Below, in pieces: positions 17,413-25,330 of a stretch of DNA of 64,000 nt (the stretch's first letter is position 1; every line of letters starts with the position of its first letter). The DNA comes from Domibacillus robiginosus (GTDB lineage: Bacteria > Bacillota > Bacilli > Bacillales > Domibacillaceae). The notes beneath the pieces were generated by a model that was given only the letters and a program-made list of their open reading frames with translations, searched no databases and was not told the DNA's origin. Location: assembly GCF_000966195.1 (NCBI RefSeq), contig NZ_LAHL01000001.1, positions 1-64,000 of the forward strand. The letters are read 5' to 3'. Both the position numbers and the translations under genes were made by a program.

Positions 17413-18155
17413 TGTCAGCACGTATAATAAGAATAGAGGATCTTACGTACGAATCTTTTGAACAGGCATCAATTTATGTAGATGCATGTTTTTTATTAGC
17501 TTTCTTAGATGAAAATGGTGGCGAAGATGGAGAATTGGTCGAACGTGTTTTAACCAAGTTACAAGCTGATAAAATAAATAAGCTTCTAATAAGTAATCAT
17601 GTCTTTTCGGAAGTTGTTCAGCACCTATTTATAGGTCACATTTATAATATTATCTATATTGCATATCGTAAATTTCAATTAAGAGAAAGAGTTAGTGAAA
17701 AGGAAAATGAATACTTAGGTAACCCTTTCATTGCTCAAAAATTGATGCAGCTTGTTGATTCTCAAAAGTTAGAAAGAATTCAAAGTGGTAAAGAAGTATA
17801 TATTCCTGTTAAAGAAACAATAAAAGCTTACAAAGAAAGGTACATTGATCGTAATGAGCTAAATTATTATTATGAATCAGTATTGAAAACCTTTAATGAT
17901 TTATTGATTAATTTAAGCGAGCTATTCGAAATTGAAATTGCACATGTTGCATCTGATGAAAAAACTTTTCATTTAGCTGAAGGATTTATAAAAGAATTGC
18001 AGCTTGAAGTGAAAGACGCGCTTCACCTTGCGGTAGCAAAACAGCATGAGGCAGATTACTTTGCAACTTTAGATGGTGATTTCGTCCATAATTTTTACAC
18101 AGAGGATCATTTAAACGGTACAGCAATATTTCATATTTCAAACAGGTTCATTTAA
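17412..18155 (+). CDS. PIN-domain nuclease, VapC-like toxin (large variant)
   Basis: This 247-residue PIN-domain protein carries the acidic residues of the fold: D24 in IYVDACFLLAFLD, E67 in SNHVFSEVVQ, D202 in VKDALHLAVA, and D221/D223 in ATLDGDF. PIN toxins are Mg-dependent RNases. At about twice the usual VapC length, it has a helical insertion between E67 and D202. It is coupled to the small gene before it and followed by a hairpin terminator. It lies next to CRISPR array 2 and may act as a toxin or an abortive-infection RNase. Confidence 0.75.
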   Translation: MSARIIRIEDLTYESFEQASIYVDACFLLAFLDENGGEDGELVERVLTKLQADKINKLLISNHVFSEVVQHLFIGHIYNIIYIAYRKFQLRERVSEKENEYLGNPFIAQKLMQLVDSQKLERIQSGKEVYIPVKETIKAYKERYIDRNELNYYYESVLKTFNDLLINLSELFEIEIAHVASDEKTFHLAEGFIKELQLEVKDALHLAVAKQHEADYFATLDGDFVHNFYTEDHLNGTAIFHISNRFI

Positions 18156-18183
18156 ACCCACAGTTAATTTTAACTGTGGGTTT
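18154..18183 (+). terminator. hairpin terminator after the PIN gene
   Basis: A perfect 14-bp inverted repeat (AAACCCACAGTTAA, 18154-18167, with 18170-18183) starts inside the PIN stop codon. It is followed by a weak T/A tract. Confidence 0.7.
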
Positions 18184-18730
18184 AAATATTTTCTTTTATG
18201 AATTTATACAGACAAACACAATATTAATTGATACTAGGAGTAAAAGAAATTGGTTAAATGTTGAGATTGAAGCAAGCATTTTGTGTTATATTGGCTGGTT
18301 TGAATGTTGAAGAAACTAAGATAATTGAATTAAGGATAGATGAATAATGACTTGGAGAGTGGGGATTCCAAAGTGGGTTATCGAATGTAAAGTGTAAAAG
18401 AAACGTGAGATCAACAAGCTATTAGGAGAAGAACCAAACTTAGTATGAAAAATTAATCTGCAGAAAACTCATACTTTTTCTCATAGAACTTTTTATTTCG
18501 GATTAAACCTATTTAAAACAAAATTGAAAAACGTTGATTTAAAGCCAATCTTCAAACGCATTTTCGTCTATTTTGCCGGCGGCGTGATGGGCGGCATTAT
18601 ATAACCAGTTATTCATTGGAGAGCGTCAAATAAGTTTCGGGAACATTATAAGTATGTGAGAAATCTTGATTGAAACGTATAAAAACCAATAATGTCAGTT
18701 TCATTTTTGGGGATCTAGAAATTTTAAAAA
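18184..18730. other. intergenic region with coding debris
   Basis: No full gene is supported. Around 18510-18603 a frame ends with a hydrophobic FKRIFVYFAGGVMGGII tail, like the end of a membrane protein with no start. Near 18259 a 29-codon frame follows no ribosome site. I read both as debris. Confidence 0.35.
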
Positions 18731-18731
18731 G

Positions 18732-18775
18732 AAGGAGCAATAACAGTCTTCAATGCTGTTATTGCTCCTTTTGTA
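18732..18775. terminator. bidirectional terminator beside the LexA-like gene
   Basis: A perfect 15-bp stem (AAGGAGCAATAACAG, 18732-18746, with 18756-18770) is flanked by A and T runs. It ends the leftward lexA-like transcript, which stops at 18778. Confidence 0.85.
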
Positions 18776-18777
18776 TT

Positions 18778-19026
18778 TTAAGGATTTAATTTTATTGAGA
18801 GTATTGCGCTTCTTTTCACCACATTCAACGTCCGCGGCTTTCCCTGTTCCCAGGTTACATATCCGGACGCCTTTAAACGGTCAAGGTGGCCCTTTACGGT
18901 TGAAGAAGACTTTAATTCAACCGCGTCACCGATTTCACGAATAGACGAGGGATAGTTTTTGGCACTGACATAGTCATCTATAAACTGCAGCATTTTTTCC
19001 TGGCATGCAGACAGTTGTTTAAGCAT
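18778..19026 (-). CDS. LexA DNA-binding-domain protein lacking the peptidase domain
   Basis: This 82-residue protein corresponds to the LexA N-terminal winged helix-turn-helix: LSACQEKMLQFIDDYV, then YPSSIREIGDAVELKSSSTVKGHLDRLKASGYV. It ends where the linker and S24 self-cleavage domain of full LexA would begin, followed by a terminator. AAAGGAG lies 8 bases before the ATG at 19026. It is divergent from yolD-uvrX and shares their intergenic region with three SOS boxes. It cannot self-cleave, so it may be a non-inducible competitor of host LexA or act through another signal. That role is inferred. Confidence 0.8.
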   Translation of the reverse strand: MLKQLSACQEKMLQFIDDYVSAKNYPSSIREIGDAVELKSSSTVKGHLDRLKASGYVTWEQGKPRTLNVVKRSAILSIKLNP

Positions 19027-19205
19027 AAGCCTTTCTCCTTTGCGGTGCTTTTCCTGCTGCTAAAATGTTGGACCGCTTAAATTTTCGGATTTGTTGCCTC
19101 TTCAAGCAGTAAGCGTGGATATAAATGTCATCTATTTTCCTTACAATGATACATGTTAAACAATCCATTCATTTTAACAGCCTCCTCTTTACAATCTCAT
19201 TATAC

Positions 19206-19219
19206 CGAACAAACGTTCA
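19206..19219. promoter_or_regulatory. LexA (SOS) box 1
   Basis: CGAAC-AAAC-GTTCA matches the Bacillus CGAAC-N4-GTTCG operator at all but the last base. It lies on the lexA-like gene side of the divergent region. Confidence 0.8.
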
Positions 19220-19235
19220 TAATTCAATAAATAAA

Positions 19236-19249
19236 CGAACATATTTTCG
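19236..19249. promoter_or_regulatory. LexA (SOS) box 2
   Basis: CGAAC-ATAT-TTTCG differs from the SOS operator at one base. It is centred 30 bases from box 1, about three helical turns. Confidence 0.8.
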
Positions 19250-19280
19250 GTAAAAAGAGGAATAATAAAAAAAGTTTTCA

Positions 19281-19309
19281 TTGTCAGCAGGAATATTTGT
19301 TCTTATACT
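19281..19309 (+). promoter_or_regulatory. sigma-A-type promoter of yolD-uvrX
   Basis: TTGTCA (19281-19286) and TATACT (19304-19309) have a 17-base spacer. Transcription would start near 19316, just before SOS box 3. Confidence 0.65.
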
Positions 19310-19326
19310 GAATTATATACTATATA

Positions 19327-19340
19327 CGAACATGCATTCT
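19327..19340. promoter_or_regulatory. LexA (SOS) box 3
   Basis: CGAAC-ATGC-ATTCT matches the SOS operator at the left half and at three of the five right-half bases. It lies just downstream of the predicted yolD start site, where bound LexA would block transcription. Confidence 0.65.
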
Positions 19341-19361
19341 CATTGAAAGGAGTTATCTTTG

Positions 19362-19733
19362 ATGAAGAAATTGTACAATGACCGGGGAATGATGAAATGG
19401 CAGGGACTTATACTAGCCGAGCATGCTGAAATGATGGAAAGAGAAAAAAGTAAACCGGTGAAAACGGACATTCTATTTGATGAACAGCAATTGGAGGAGT
19501 TCGACCGTATCATTCAAAGCTCACTCTATCTTGAAAGGGAAGTGGTGTTTAAGATGAATACCTTCGGTGATCATGACCTGATGCAGGTAAACGGGATTGT
19601 CTCGGAGTTTTGCCGGCTGCCCGGCCAGCATCCCTATATAAAGCTGAAAGGGTACAGTTCCAGGTTTCGATTAGATGAAATGGTGTCTATTTCATTTGCC
19701 GCGGGAGACGATGAAGATGGTGCTGCCGATTGA
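19362..19733 (+). CDS. yolD: YolD-like protein
   Basis: This protein of about 123 residues has the YolD start (MKKLYNDRGMMKWQGLILAEHAEMM) and a beta-rich C-terminal half with an FKMNTFGDHDLMQVNGIV segment. YolD proteins are encoded beside UvrX-type polymerases on Bacillus plasmids and prophages and are thought to act in translesion synthesis. ATG 19362 follows AAAGGAG at 9 bases. The gene overlaps uvrX. SOS boxes upstream predict induction by DNA damage. Confidence 0.85.
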   Translation: MKKLYNDRGMMKWQGLILAEHAEMMEREKSKPVKTDILFDEQQLEEFDRIIQSSLYLEREVVFKMNTFGDHDLMQVNGIVSEFCRLPGQHPYIKLKGYSSRFRLDEMVSISFAAGDDEDGAAD

Positions 19734-21006
19734 TGATGAACACTTGCCGCGCCGGGACGTATTTTGCATTGACGTGAAATCTTTCTTTGCCAGTGTAGAG
19801 GCTGTACGCCGCCGGATTCATCCGCTGCATGCCTATGTGATTGTAATCGCCCATAAAGAACGGTCTGGTTCTGTGGTGCTGGCTGCTTCACCACGGGTCA
19901 AAAAAGAATTCGGTATTAAGACAGGATCACGGAATTATGAAATACCGAAAGATCCACGCCTAATCATTGTTGAACCCTCTATGGCTCTTTATCTAAAAGT
20001 AAACAAAATGATCCTGGATATTTTTCGCCGCTTTGTAGCAGAAGAAGATCTGCACTGCTATTCCATAGATGAAGCGTTTCTAGATGTAACGGCCTCAAAA
20101 AGGCTCTTCGGCGATAAATTCACGATCGCCCGCACCATTCAGCGTACGGTTTGGCAGGAGCTGCGCCTGGTTGTCACCATAGGGATTGGCGATAATCCTC
20201 TGCTTGCGAAGCTGGCTCTTGATAATGAAGGGAAAAACGCTCCTAATGGGATTTCTTACTGGTCATATGAAGATGTTCCAACGAAGCTTTGGGCGATTGA
20301 CCCCATCACAAATATGTGGGGAATTTCCAACGGCTACACCAGGGCTCTTCACAATATAGGGATTGAATCGGTAAAAGATCTGGCCTACGCAGATAAATGG
20401 AAACTAAAGCGAAAGTTTGGCCTGCTTGGGGAGCAGCTCTATTATCACGCCTGGGGAATCGATTACAGCATTATTTCTGAGAAGGTGGGGGCGCGTGAAA
20501 AATCTTTTTCCGAAGGGCAGATTCTGTTGAGGGATTATTATAGGGAAGATGAGATCATGATTGTCATTAAAGAAATGACAGAGGATGTTGCGATGCGTCT
20601 GCGTCAGCATGGGGCTGCAGCAGCGGGGATTGCGCTTGGCATCTCTTACAGCCGGGATATTGAAGACCGCGGTTTTAGGCATCAAATAGTACTTCCTAGA
20701 AGCACAAATAAGACAGCTGAACTATGTGAGCACTTTGTGCGGCTGTTTAAAAAGTATTGGGACGGACAGCCGGTACGCCAAATCCATGTCGTATGCAGTA
20801 AATTACAGCCTGCAGCACATGAACAAATGGATTTGTTCACGCCGCCTGAACTGGATGAAAGGCGTCATTTTTTAGATGAAACCATCGATCAAATACGGGA
20901 CCGTTTTGGTAAAAAAGCGATTTTTCATGCGTACAGCTTAATGAAAGGCGGTACGTATCTTCAACGGGCCGGGCATATTGGAGGGCATAAAGGATCCTCT
21001 TACTAA
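19717..21006 (+). CDS. uvrX: UvrX-type Y-family DNA polymerase
   Basis: This translesion polymerase of the ImpB/MucB/SamB (UmuC/DinB) family has about 429 residues. Catalytic acids are visible as CIDVKSFFASVE (D19) and YSIDEAFLDV (D118, E119). Helix-hairpin-helix and little-finger regions follow. Near the end, HEQMDLF is a textbook beta-clamp binding motif, so it should be recruited to stalled forks. ATG 19717 has GGGAG nine bases upstream; the reading frame stays open to 19675 inside yolD. Expected to be SOS-induced together with yolD. Confidence 0.9.
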   Translation: MVLPIDDEHLPRRDVFCIDVKSFFASVEAVRRRIHPLHAYVIVIAHKERSGSVVLAASPRVKKEFGIKTGSRNYEIPKDPRLIIVEPSMALYLKVNKMILDIFRRFVAEEDLHCYSIDEAFLDVTASKRLFGDKFTIARTIQRTVWQELRLVVTIGIGDNPLLAKLALDNEGKNAPNGISYWSYEDVPTKLWAIDPITNMWGISNGYTRALHNIGIESVKDLAYADKWKLKRKFGLLGEQLYYHAWGIDYSIISEKVGAREKSFSEGQILLRDYYREDEIMIVIKEMTEDVAMRLRQHGAAAAGIALGISYSRDIEDRGFRHQIVLPRSTNKTAELCEHFVRLFKKYWDGQPVRQIHVVCSKLQPAAHEQMDLFTPPELDERRHFLDETIDQIRDRFGKKAIFHAYSLMKGGTYLQRAGHIGGHKGSSY

Positions 21007-21235
21007 TCCCGCACAAGATTTGAAGAGTCATATTAACAGCAGTATAAAAAGATCCGGGGAGCCCTATTCTTTTCATTTTCTCTTTTTTTAAATGCAGGGT
21101 GCAGGTTTCAGAAGAGGAAAATGTAAAATAAAAGAACCATGTGCATTACTTTTTCAAATTATATATAATATTGACAATAACTGTCTAAAAACAAGACATT
21201 TTTGCATTTCTCAAATTTTTGTGAAGGAGAGTTGA

Positions 21236-21550
21236 ATGATGACTAGGATATTAAAATCGAAAAAAGGTATTGAACAATTTTTAATAGATTTTCCTCAAAT
21301 TACTTTTTACGATGAACAAGGAAACAAGCATTACTTTGTTTTTGAAGACAGGCAGCGAAATGGGCAGTGGACGCTGATGTTCAATCAACATACGAAGGCA
21401 TGGACCATTCATGGAAAGGGTGAAACCTATTGTGATCCAGATGAACAGCTGCTGGAACCGGCAGAAATGGTTCGGTTTATCTGGAAGGTCCGTGGCTCTG
21501 TTAATAAAGCTTTGCGTCAGAAAGAGGAATCTGATAGTCAAACAGCATAA
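21236..21550 (+). CDS. small conserved-looking protein of unknown function
   Basis: This 104-residue protein starts at ATG 21236 or 21239 after AAGGAG. It is beta-rich and aromatic (ITFYDEQGNKHYFVFEDRQRNGQWTLMF, then a CDPDEQ turn), with a basic helical end. I do not recognise the family. A TTGACA lies at 21171-21176 but no good -10 follows. It sits 230 bases after uvrX with no terminator between, so it may be an extra member of the damage-response operon. Confidence 0.6.
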   Translation: MMTRILKSKKGIEQFLIDFPQITFYDEQGNKHYFVFEDRQRNGQWTLMFNQHTKAWTIHGKGETYCDPDEQLLEPAEMVRFIWKVRGSVNKALRQKEESDSQTA

Positions 21551-22035
21551 TACACAAGTATGCGTGCTTCATTATTTCTTTTAACTTTGGGTTAGCTTTT
21601 TTCTTTAGTTGTATTCGTCATCACTATGCCTGTATACATAAAGCTTCATTTGTCTTCGTATGTATATAAATAGGTATACAGAGGAGCGTAAAGAGAAGAT
21701 AACCTGAGCTGCTTGAAACAATCCGCAAGAAACAAAAAGAAGAAAAGAGCCTTCAACCGTTCTAACTGCCCGCTTGCCAGACAGCCCGTGTGACAAATTT
21801 AGGGAGCATTGTAATTTTCATAAGCTTTAAGCTATTTAGCTCCTCTTGCAACGCGAAATCATTCTCAATCCAAAAACGTGGAAAGCTAAATAGCAAGAAA
21901 GGGCATAAGAAAAACGTGTCCTCACTTTCAGTGTGGTACTAGGGAGCGCCTAGTGTTATCGTAGGTACACGAAACTTCTGGTTTTCTAATGGTGCTGCCT
22001 ATTTTAATCTTGTTTCTTGTCGCATTGTTTTTTTC
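21551..22035. other. intergenic region with an 11-bp inverted repeat
   Basis: No gene is supported. GCTATTTAGCT at 21831-21841 and its complement at 21884-21894 could fold across a 42-base loop. The rest is featureless. Confidence 0.4.
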
Positions 22036-22373
22036 AAAGAAAAGAAGCCTTTTTTATCGTTAGCTCTTTTGGTTAGTACAGCTGAAGTCATGTACTTCAT
22101 AGGGGAAAAAGACGAAGAGAAGAGAGCGATTATGGAAAACATTGATACAGTAGAAAAGCCTTTGCGCGAGCAATATATCCCGGTGAAAAGTGGTTTATTA
22201 GAAGGCAGGAAGGAGTGTCTCTTGATCATGGAGGAGTGGAAGTGGTCTTCCTTAATAAATTGGACAAAGGCTATAATTATTACGTGGAGGATGGCCAAGT
22301 AAAACAGGATGGCGGTTGGCATAAACCAGGCGATGATAGTGATTGGTTAAAGATATTAAAACAAAGCCCTTAA
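22036..22373 (+). pseudogene. frameshifted gene for a small exported or membrane protein
   Basis: One frame reads a hydrophobic start (KKPFLSLALLVSTAEVMYFIG), then a charged segment through EKPLREQYIPVKSGLLE. Near 22207-22215 the protein-like reading moves to another frame, continuing SLDHGGVEVVFLNKLDKGYNY and ending DDSDWLKILKQSP at the stop at 22371-22373. No ribosome site is seen at the 5' end. The family is not recognised. Confidence 0.45.
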
Positions 22374-22392
22374 ATTATTAATTTGAGGGCTT
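22364..22392. terminator. bidirectional hairpin at the end of the PIN-like operon
   Basis: AAGCCCTTAAAT and its complement ATTTGAGGGCTT surround a few bases. The hairpin overlaps the ends of the pseudogene and of the leftward gene that stops at 22391. Confidence 0.65.
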
Positions 22393-23269
22393 AATACTCT
22401 ATTTCGATTTGATTTTTTAAGATTAAATCCTTAATCAATTGATTACTGAGTTTTTCTCTTTTTGATTTATAACTTTTTATTCCTTTTATCCTATCAAAGT
22501 AAATTACTTTACGTTCAGGATGTCTATACGGATCGATATATAAATCTAAGTGAATTGATGGATCTTGAAAGTATGTTCCTTGAATTAAGGTATCATCACT
22601 AGCAATTGAAATCTCACGATTTTTTAAATGGTTAAAAGGATCTTTTAAATAACATCTTGTTACATAAGAGTATAAATCGTTATCCATACTTAAAAATGTT
22701 ATTCTCGTATTCGGAGCTGTTATCCCTAAAATACAACTGAGCAAAAGTAAAGATAGCTCGCCTCTATTGCTATTTGAATAAGTTTGACAAAAATCGTCGT
22801 AGCGATTAAAAATTCTTGAATCAGAAATAGGAAAGTGTTTTTTGCCGATTATTTCAATGTCTTGTTTTAAGGGTAAAATATCAGAAAAAGCAATTTTGCT
22901 GGCTGCTAAGAATTTTCCTCTCGCTACTGAAGACTTGTAATCAAGTTCTATAAGAGAGAAAAAATCCTCTTCCTTTAAGAAAATGATTTTATGAAATTTT
23001 GATAAATAGTTTAAATATCTTTTATTTGTATCTTCTAGGATTCTCATCTCAGCAGCAGTGACGTCTGTAATTAAGATGGGATCATTTGCAGTCACAAAAC
23101 GACCCAGAAGATCTTGTCCTCCCTTAAAAAAAACTCCCTCATGATTTGAAATAGCTCCTGTATCATATAAAAAAATTTGTTCAGAATTGTAAATGCAATC
23201 ACTAATTTCCTCTAAGTCAGTAATGAAAATATTAGAATCTGTTATTAATTGTTCTAATTCACTAGTCAA
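22391..23269 (-). CDS. PIN-like nuclease, putative toxin of an XRE/ImmA module
   Basis: This 292-residue protein has acidic residues spaced as in PIN-like nucleases: D36 in IFLYDTGAISNHEG, E74 in DVTAAEMRILE, E171 in NRGELSLLLLSCI, and D196/D198 in TFLSMDNDLYSYV. No other domain is visible; the C-terminal 80 residues are basic. The gene starts immediately after the ImmA/IrrE gene, whose stop ends at 23270, so the two are coupled. It is third and last in an operon led by an XRE regulator. An RNase or DNase toxin role is inferred from fold and context. Confidence 0.6.
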   Translation of the reverse strand: MTSELEQLITDSNIFITDLEEISDCIYNSEQIFLYDTGAISNHEGVFFKGGQDLLGRFVTANDPILITDVTAAEMRILEDTNKRYLNYLSKFHKIIFLKEEDFFSLIELDYKSSVARGKFLAASKIAFSDILPLKQDIEIIGKKHFPISDSRIFNRYDDFCQTYSNSNRGELSLLLLSCILGITAPNTRITFLSMDNDLYSYVTRCYLKDPFNHLKNREISIASDDTLIQGTYFQDPSIHLDLYIDPYRHPERKVIYFDRIKGIKSYKSKREKLSNQLIKDLILKNQIEIEY

Positions 23270-24049
23270 TTACAAATCTCCATCCTTTTCGGGAGAAAAA
23301 TAAGACATTACTTGACTAAATACTTGCTTGTTTACTCCCTGGGCTAAATTAGGTAAAGGGTTACTATCCATTAATTTCTCTAAATTACCGAAATTCACAA
23401 CGTCACTTCTCTCTACTACATAAGGATCTAGACCTAAAGCTTGAAATTCTTTTTCAAGATCAACTTTTTTATCGAAAAGTTCTTCTAACTTTTCGATTTC
23501 AATTAAATCCAGCTCAAATAACCGTATTAATACAGCTTTATAAGGTGCTGAAAATCGAGCCATAGCCAGAATTATTCTTTGAAAAATGTCTTTATCCTGA
23601 TTTTCGTTACCCGTATAAAAAGATATTAGTTCATGTTCATCAATTAATAATAAGGAAGCAAAATAATCAGCTTTTCTCTCGTCAGAATCGCTGTCTAGAC
23701 CAACATTTACAATATGCAATGATTCAGTTATTTTTCGAAAGTATATTAGGTGGAATAGTTCATGGAGTAAACTAAAGTTTTGATATAAGCGCCGTTGATT
23801 TGTATTAATATAACAAATAAATTTTTCTGTATTAGTTGAGCGGATAAACCCACCAAACGATGGATCATTAATAGGGGCTTCAATTAAAAAGTGATTATTT
23901 TTAATGTATTCACGTACACCATCTATAATGTCCCAGCCTCTTGGATGTAGATCCTTCAAGTATTTCTTAACTAATTGGTTAACTTCAGGTTTAATTTTTT
24001 TGTTTTCTTCAAATAATAAAGACAGGTCTTTGAAAGCTAATTCTGGCAT
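23270..24049 (-). CDS. ImmA/IrrE-family metallopeptidase
   Basis: This 259-residue protein carries a zinc-protease signature HELFH (96-100) and a downstream DERKADYFASLLL helix whose E124 is the likely third ligand. That is the ImmA/IrrE (COG2856) arrangement. In ICEBs1 and Deinococcus such proteases cleave an XRE-type repressor. Here the XRE gene lies 3 bases upstream, and a PIN-like nuclease gene follows directly, so cleavage of the XRE protein could release or activate the nuclease. The C-terminal 80 residues are helical and unassigned. The protease role is family knowledge; the target is inferred. Confidence 0.85.
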   Translation of the reverse strand: MPELAFKDLSLLFEENKKIKPEVNQLVKKYLKDLHPRGWDIIDGVREYIKNNHFLIEAPINDPSFGGFIRSTNTEKFICYINTNQRRLYQNFSLLHELFHLIYFRKITESLHIVNVGLDSDSDERKADYFASLLLIDEHELISFYTGNENQDKDIFQRIILAMARFSAPYKAVLIRLFELDLIEIEKLEELFDKKVDLEKEFQALGLDPYVVERSDVVNFGNLEKLMDSNPLPNLAQGVNKQVFSQVMSYFSPEKDGDL

Positions 24050-24052
24050 CAG

Positions 24053-24421
24053 TTAATCCTCCAGATTATAAATTTCAAATAGGTCACAAATTTTGAGAAG
24101 ATGTTCAAAACCTTCTTTTCCTTCTTCCGTGAATTGATTACCTGCGGAAAACGCGAAAGACCGATCGGAATTCTCAAAGGGCATTAACTTGAAGTTTTCA
24201 TCCATAAAAAATGTATCTTCATATCCTAGGATTTCAGCCAATTTAATCGAAAAATCCAATACTCCCTGTCTTTTATTATTGAGATAGTCATAAAAGTTTG
24301 CTGAAGACATCCCCATTTTTTTTGCAAGTCGATCTTTTTTTAACCCTTCGTGTGTAAGAAATTCCTTAATGTTTTTTAAAGTGTACTCATTAATGGAACC
24401 TTGTTGCTCTAATAATGTCAT
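24053..24421 (-). CDS. XRE-family helix-turn-helix regulator of the ImmA/PIN operon
   Basis: This 122-residue protein has a lambda-repressor-like HTH at about residues 17-68 (LKNIKEFLTHEGLKKDRLAKKMGMS, then NFYDYLNNKRQG). A C-terminal arm follows that could contact the protease. It is first in the leftward three-gene operon. Two copies of a 17-bp dyad lie upstream at 24466 and 24538 and are its probable operators. It likely represses the operon and serves as antitoxin or protease substrate. Confidence 0.85.
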   Translation of the reverse strand: MTLLEQQGSINEYTLKNIKEFLTHEGLKKDRLAKKMGMSSANFYDYLNNKRQGVLDFSIKLAEILGYEDTFFMDENFKLMPFENSDRSFAFSAGNQFTEEGKEGFEHLLKICDLFEIYNLED

Positions 24422-24465
24422 AACGTCACTCCCCTTAGTTTTATTATAACGTTCCCTCTTAAAAA

Positions 24466-24482
24466 TTACAGCTTTCCTGTAA
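24466..24482. promoter_or_regulatory. operator O1 of the XRE/ImmA/PIN operon
   Basis: TTACAG-CTTTC-CTGTAA is a perfect 6-bp dyad about 45 bases before the XRE start. It is repeated as O2. Confidence 0.6.
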
Positions 24483-24537
24483 AAAAATTATTTTTTAAGT
24501 TATTATTTACTAAGATACCCTGAAATTAATTAAAAAA

Positions 24538-24554
24538 TTACAGCTTAAATGTAA
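24538..24554. promoter_or_regulatory. operator O2 of the XRE/ImmA/PIN operon
   Basis: TTACAG-CTTAA-ATGTAA matches O1 in both arms except one base. The two sites are 72 bases apart and bracket the expected promoter. Confidence 0.6.
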
Positions 24555-24723
24555 TTTTGTTTTTTCTTAATGGAGGATTTTGAATTGTAGCAAATCAAGG
24601 GTAAAACATGGTTGATCCTAAAGCAAATTCGAGCGATAAAGGAGCACCGCTCCATCAGTTATACCAAGGTTATTCTTTATTTGCACTTTGAATTAATTTA
24701 GGGTCACCCATCAGCAATGTCAG

Positions 24724-24832
24724 TGTGAACCTCTCCACCTAAATCAAAGATTTTGATGGAGCATCTCTTATCTTGAATACAGTACAACATCAGCTGGTTA
24801 AGTTTCCTTCGGAAGCCCGAGTGCATGATGGA
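24724..24832 (-). repeat. solo copy 1 of a TnpB-element right end (109 bp)
   Basis: This segment matches 39079-39187 with few differences and, over its first 37 bases, 46572-46608. At 39 kb it lies directly downstream of a TnpB remnant, so it is the right end, likely including the omega-RNA scaffold. A hairpin (CTCCA...TCAAA-GAT-TTTGA...TGGAG) is visible. No tnpB is attached here. Confidence 0.65.
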
Positions 24833-25123
24833 AATGGTAGAAGCCATGGACAAGCTCAAGGGCTACTCAAACGAGGACATGCTCCAAGCTCTTACCATTA
24901 CTGGACATAATAAAAAGCTAATCAAAAATATGGCATGAATGCAGCCAAGGAGCTGCACCAAATTTTAATAAACAGACAACTTGCAGCCTTTTTGCCAAAA
25001 GAGCAGCATCCGCAGCAGGCACCTAAACAGACAAGAAAGAAAGGGGCAGTTGGGGGCGGCGACAAAAAAGTGCGTGAGGAAAAGCTGCCGGGCAGGTTTA
25101 AGGAAAAGGACAAACCGGAGTAG
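24825..25123 (+). pseudogene. coding debris upstream of the DnaC-like gene
   Basis: A 37-codon frame (24825-24938, with GYSNEDMLQALTITGHNKKL) overlaps by ATGA a 62-codon frame (24935-25123) that starts NAAKELHQILINRQL and becomes lysine-rich. Neither start has a good ribosome site, and the first is cut by the right-end repeat. They may be the tail of a replication gene partnered with the DnaC-like loader; this is a guess from position. Confidence 0.3.
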
Positions 25124-25330
25124 CCGCAGGAACCAAGCGCGAATTTTGAGGAGAAAGAGTGCAGGCCGCAAGAGGAATTAAAAACACGCAAACAAAACAC
25201 GCAGAAATAGGGCAAATCTCCTCTTTTCCTGCCCTACTAGATAAAAAGAGGCATGGAGAGTGGTAAAATCGAAAATAGAGACATTTACGAGCTTGAGAGG
25301 ACCACCCGCAAATTTCAGGAGGTAAATAAC

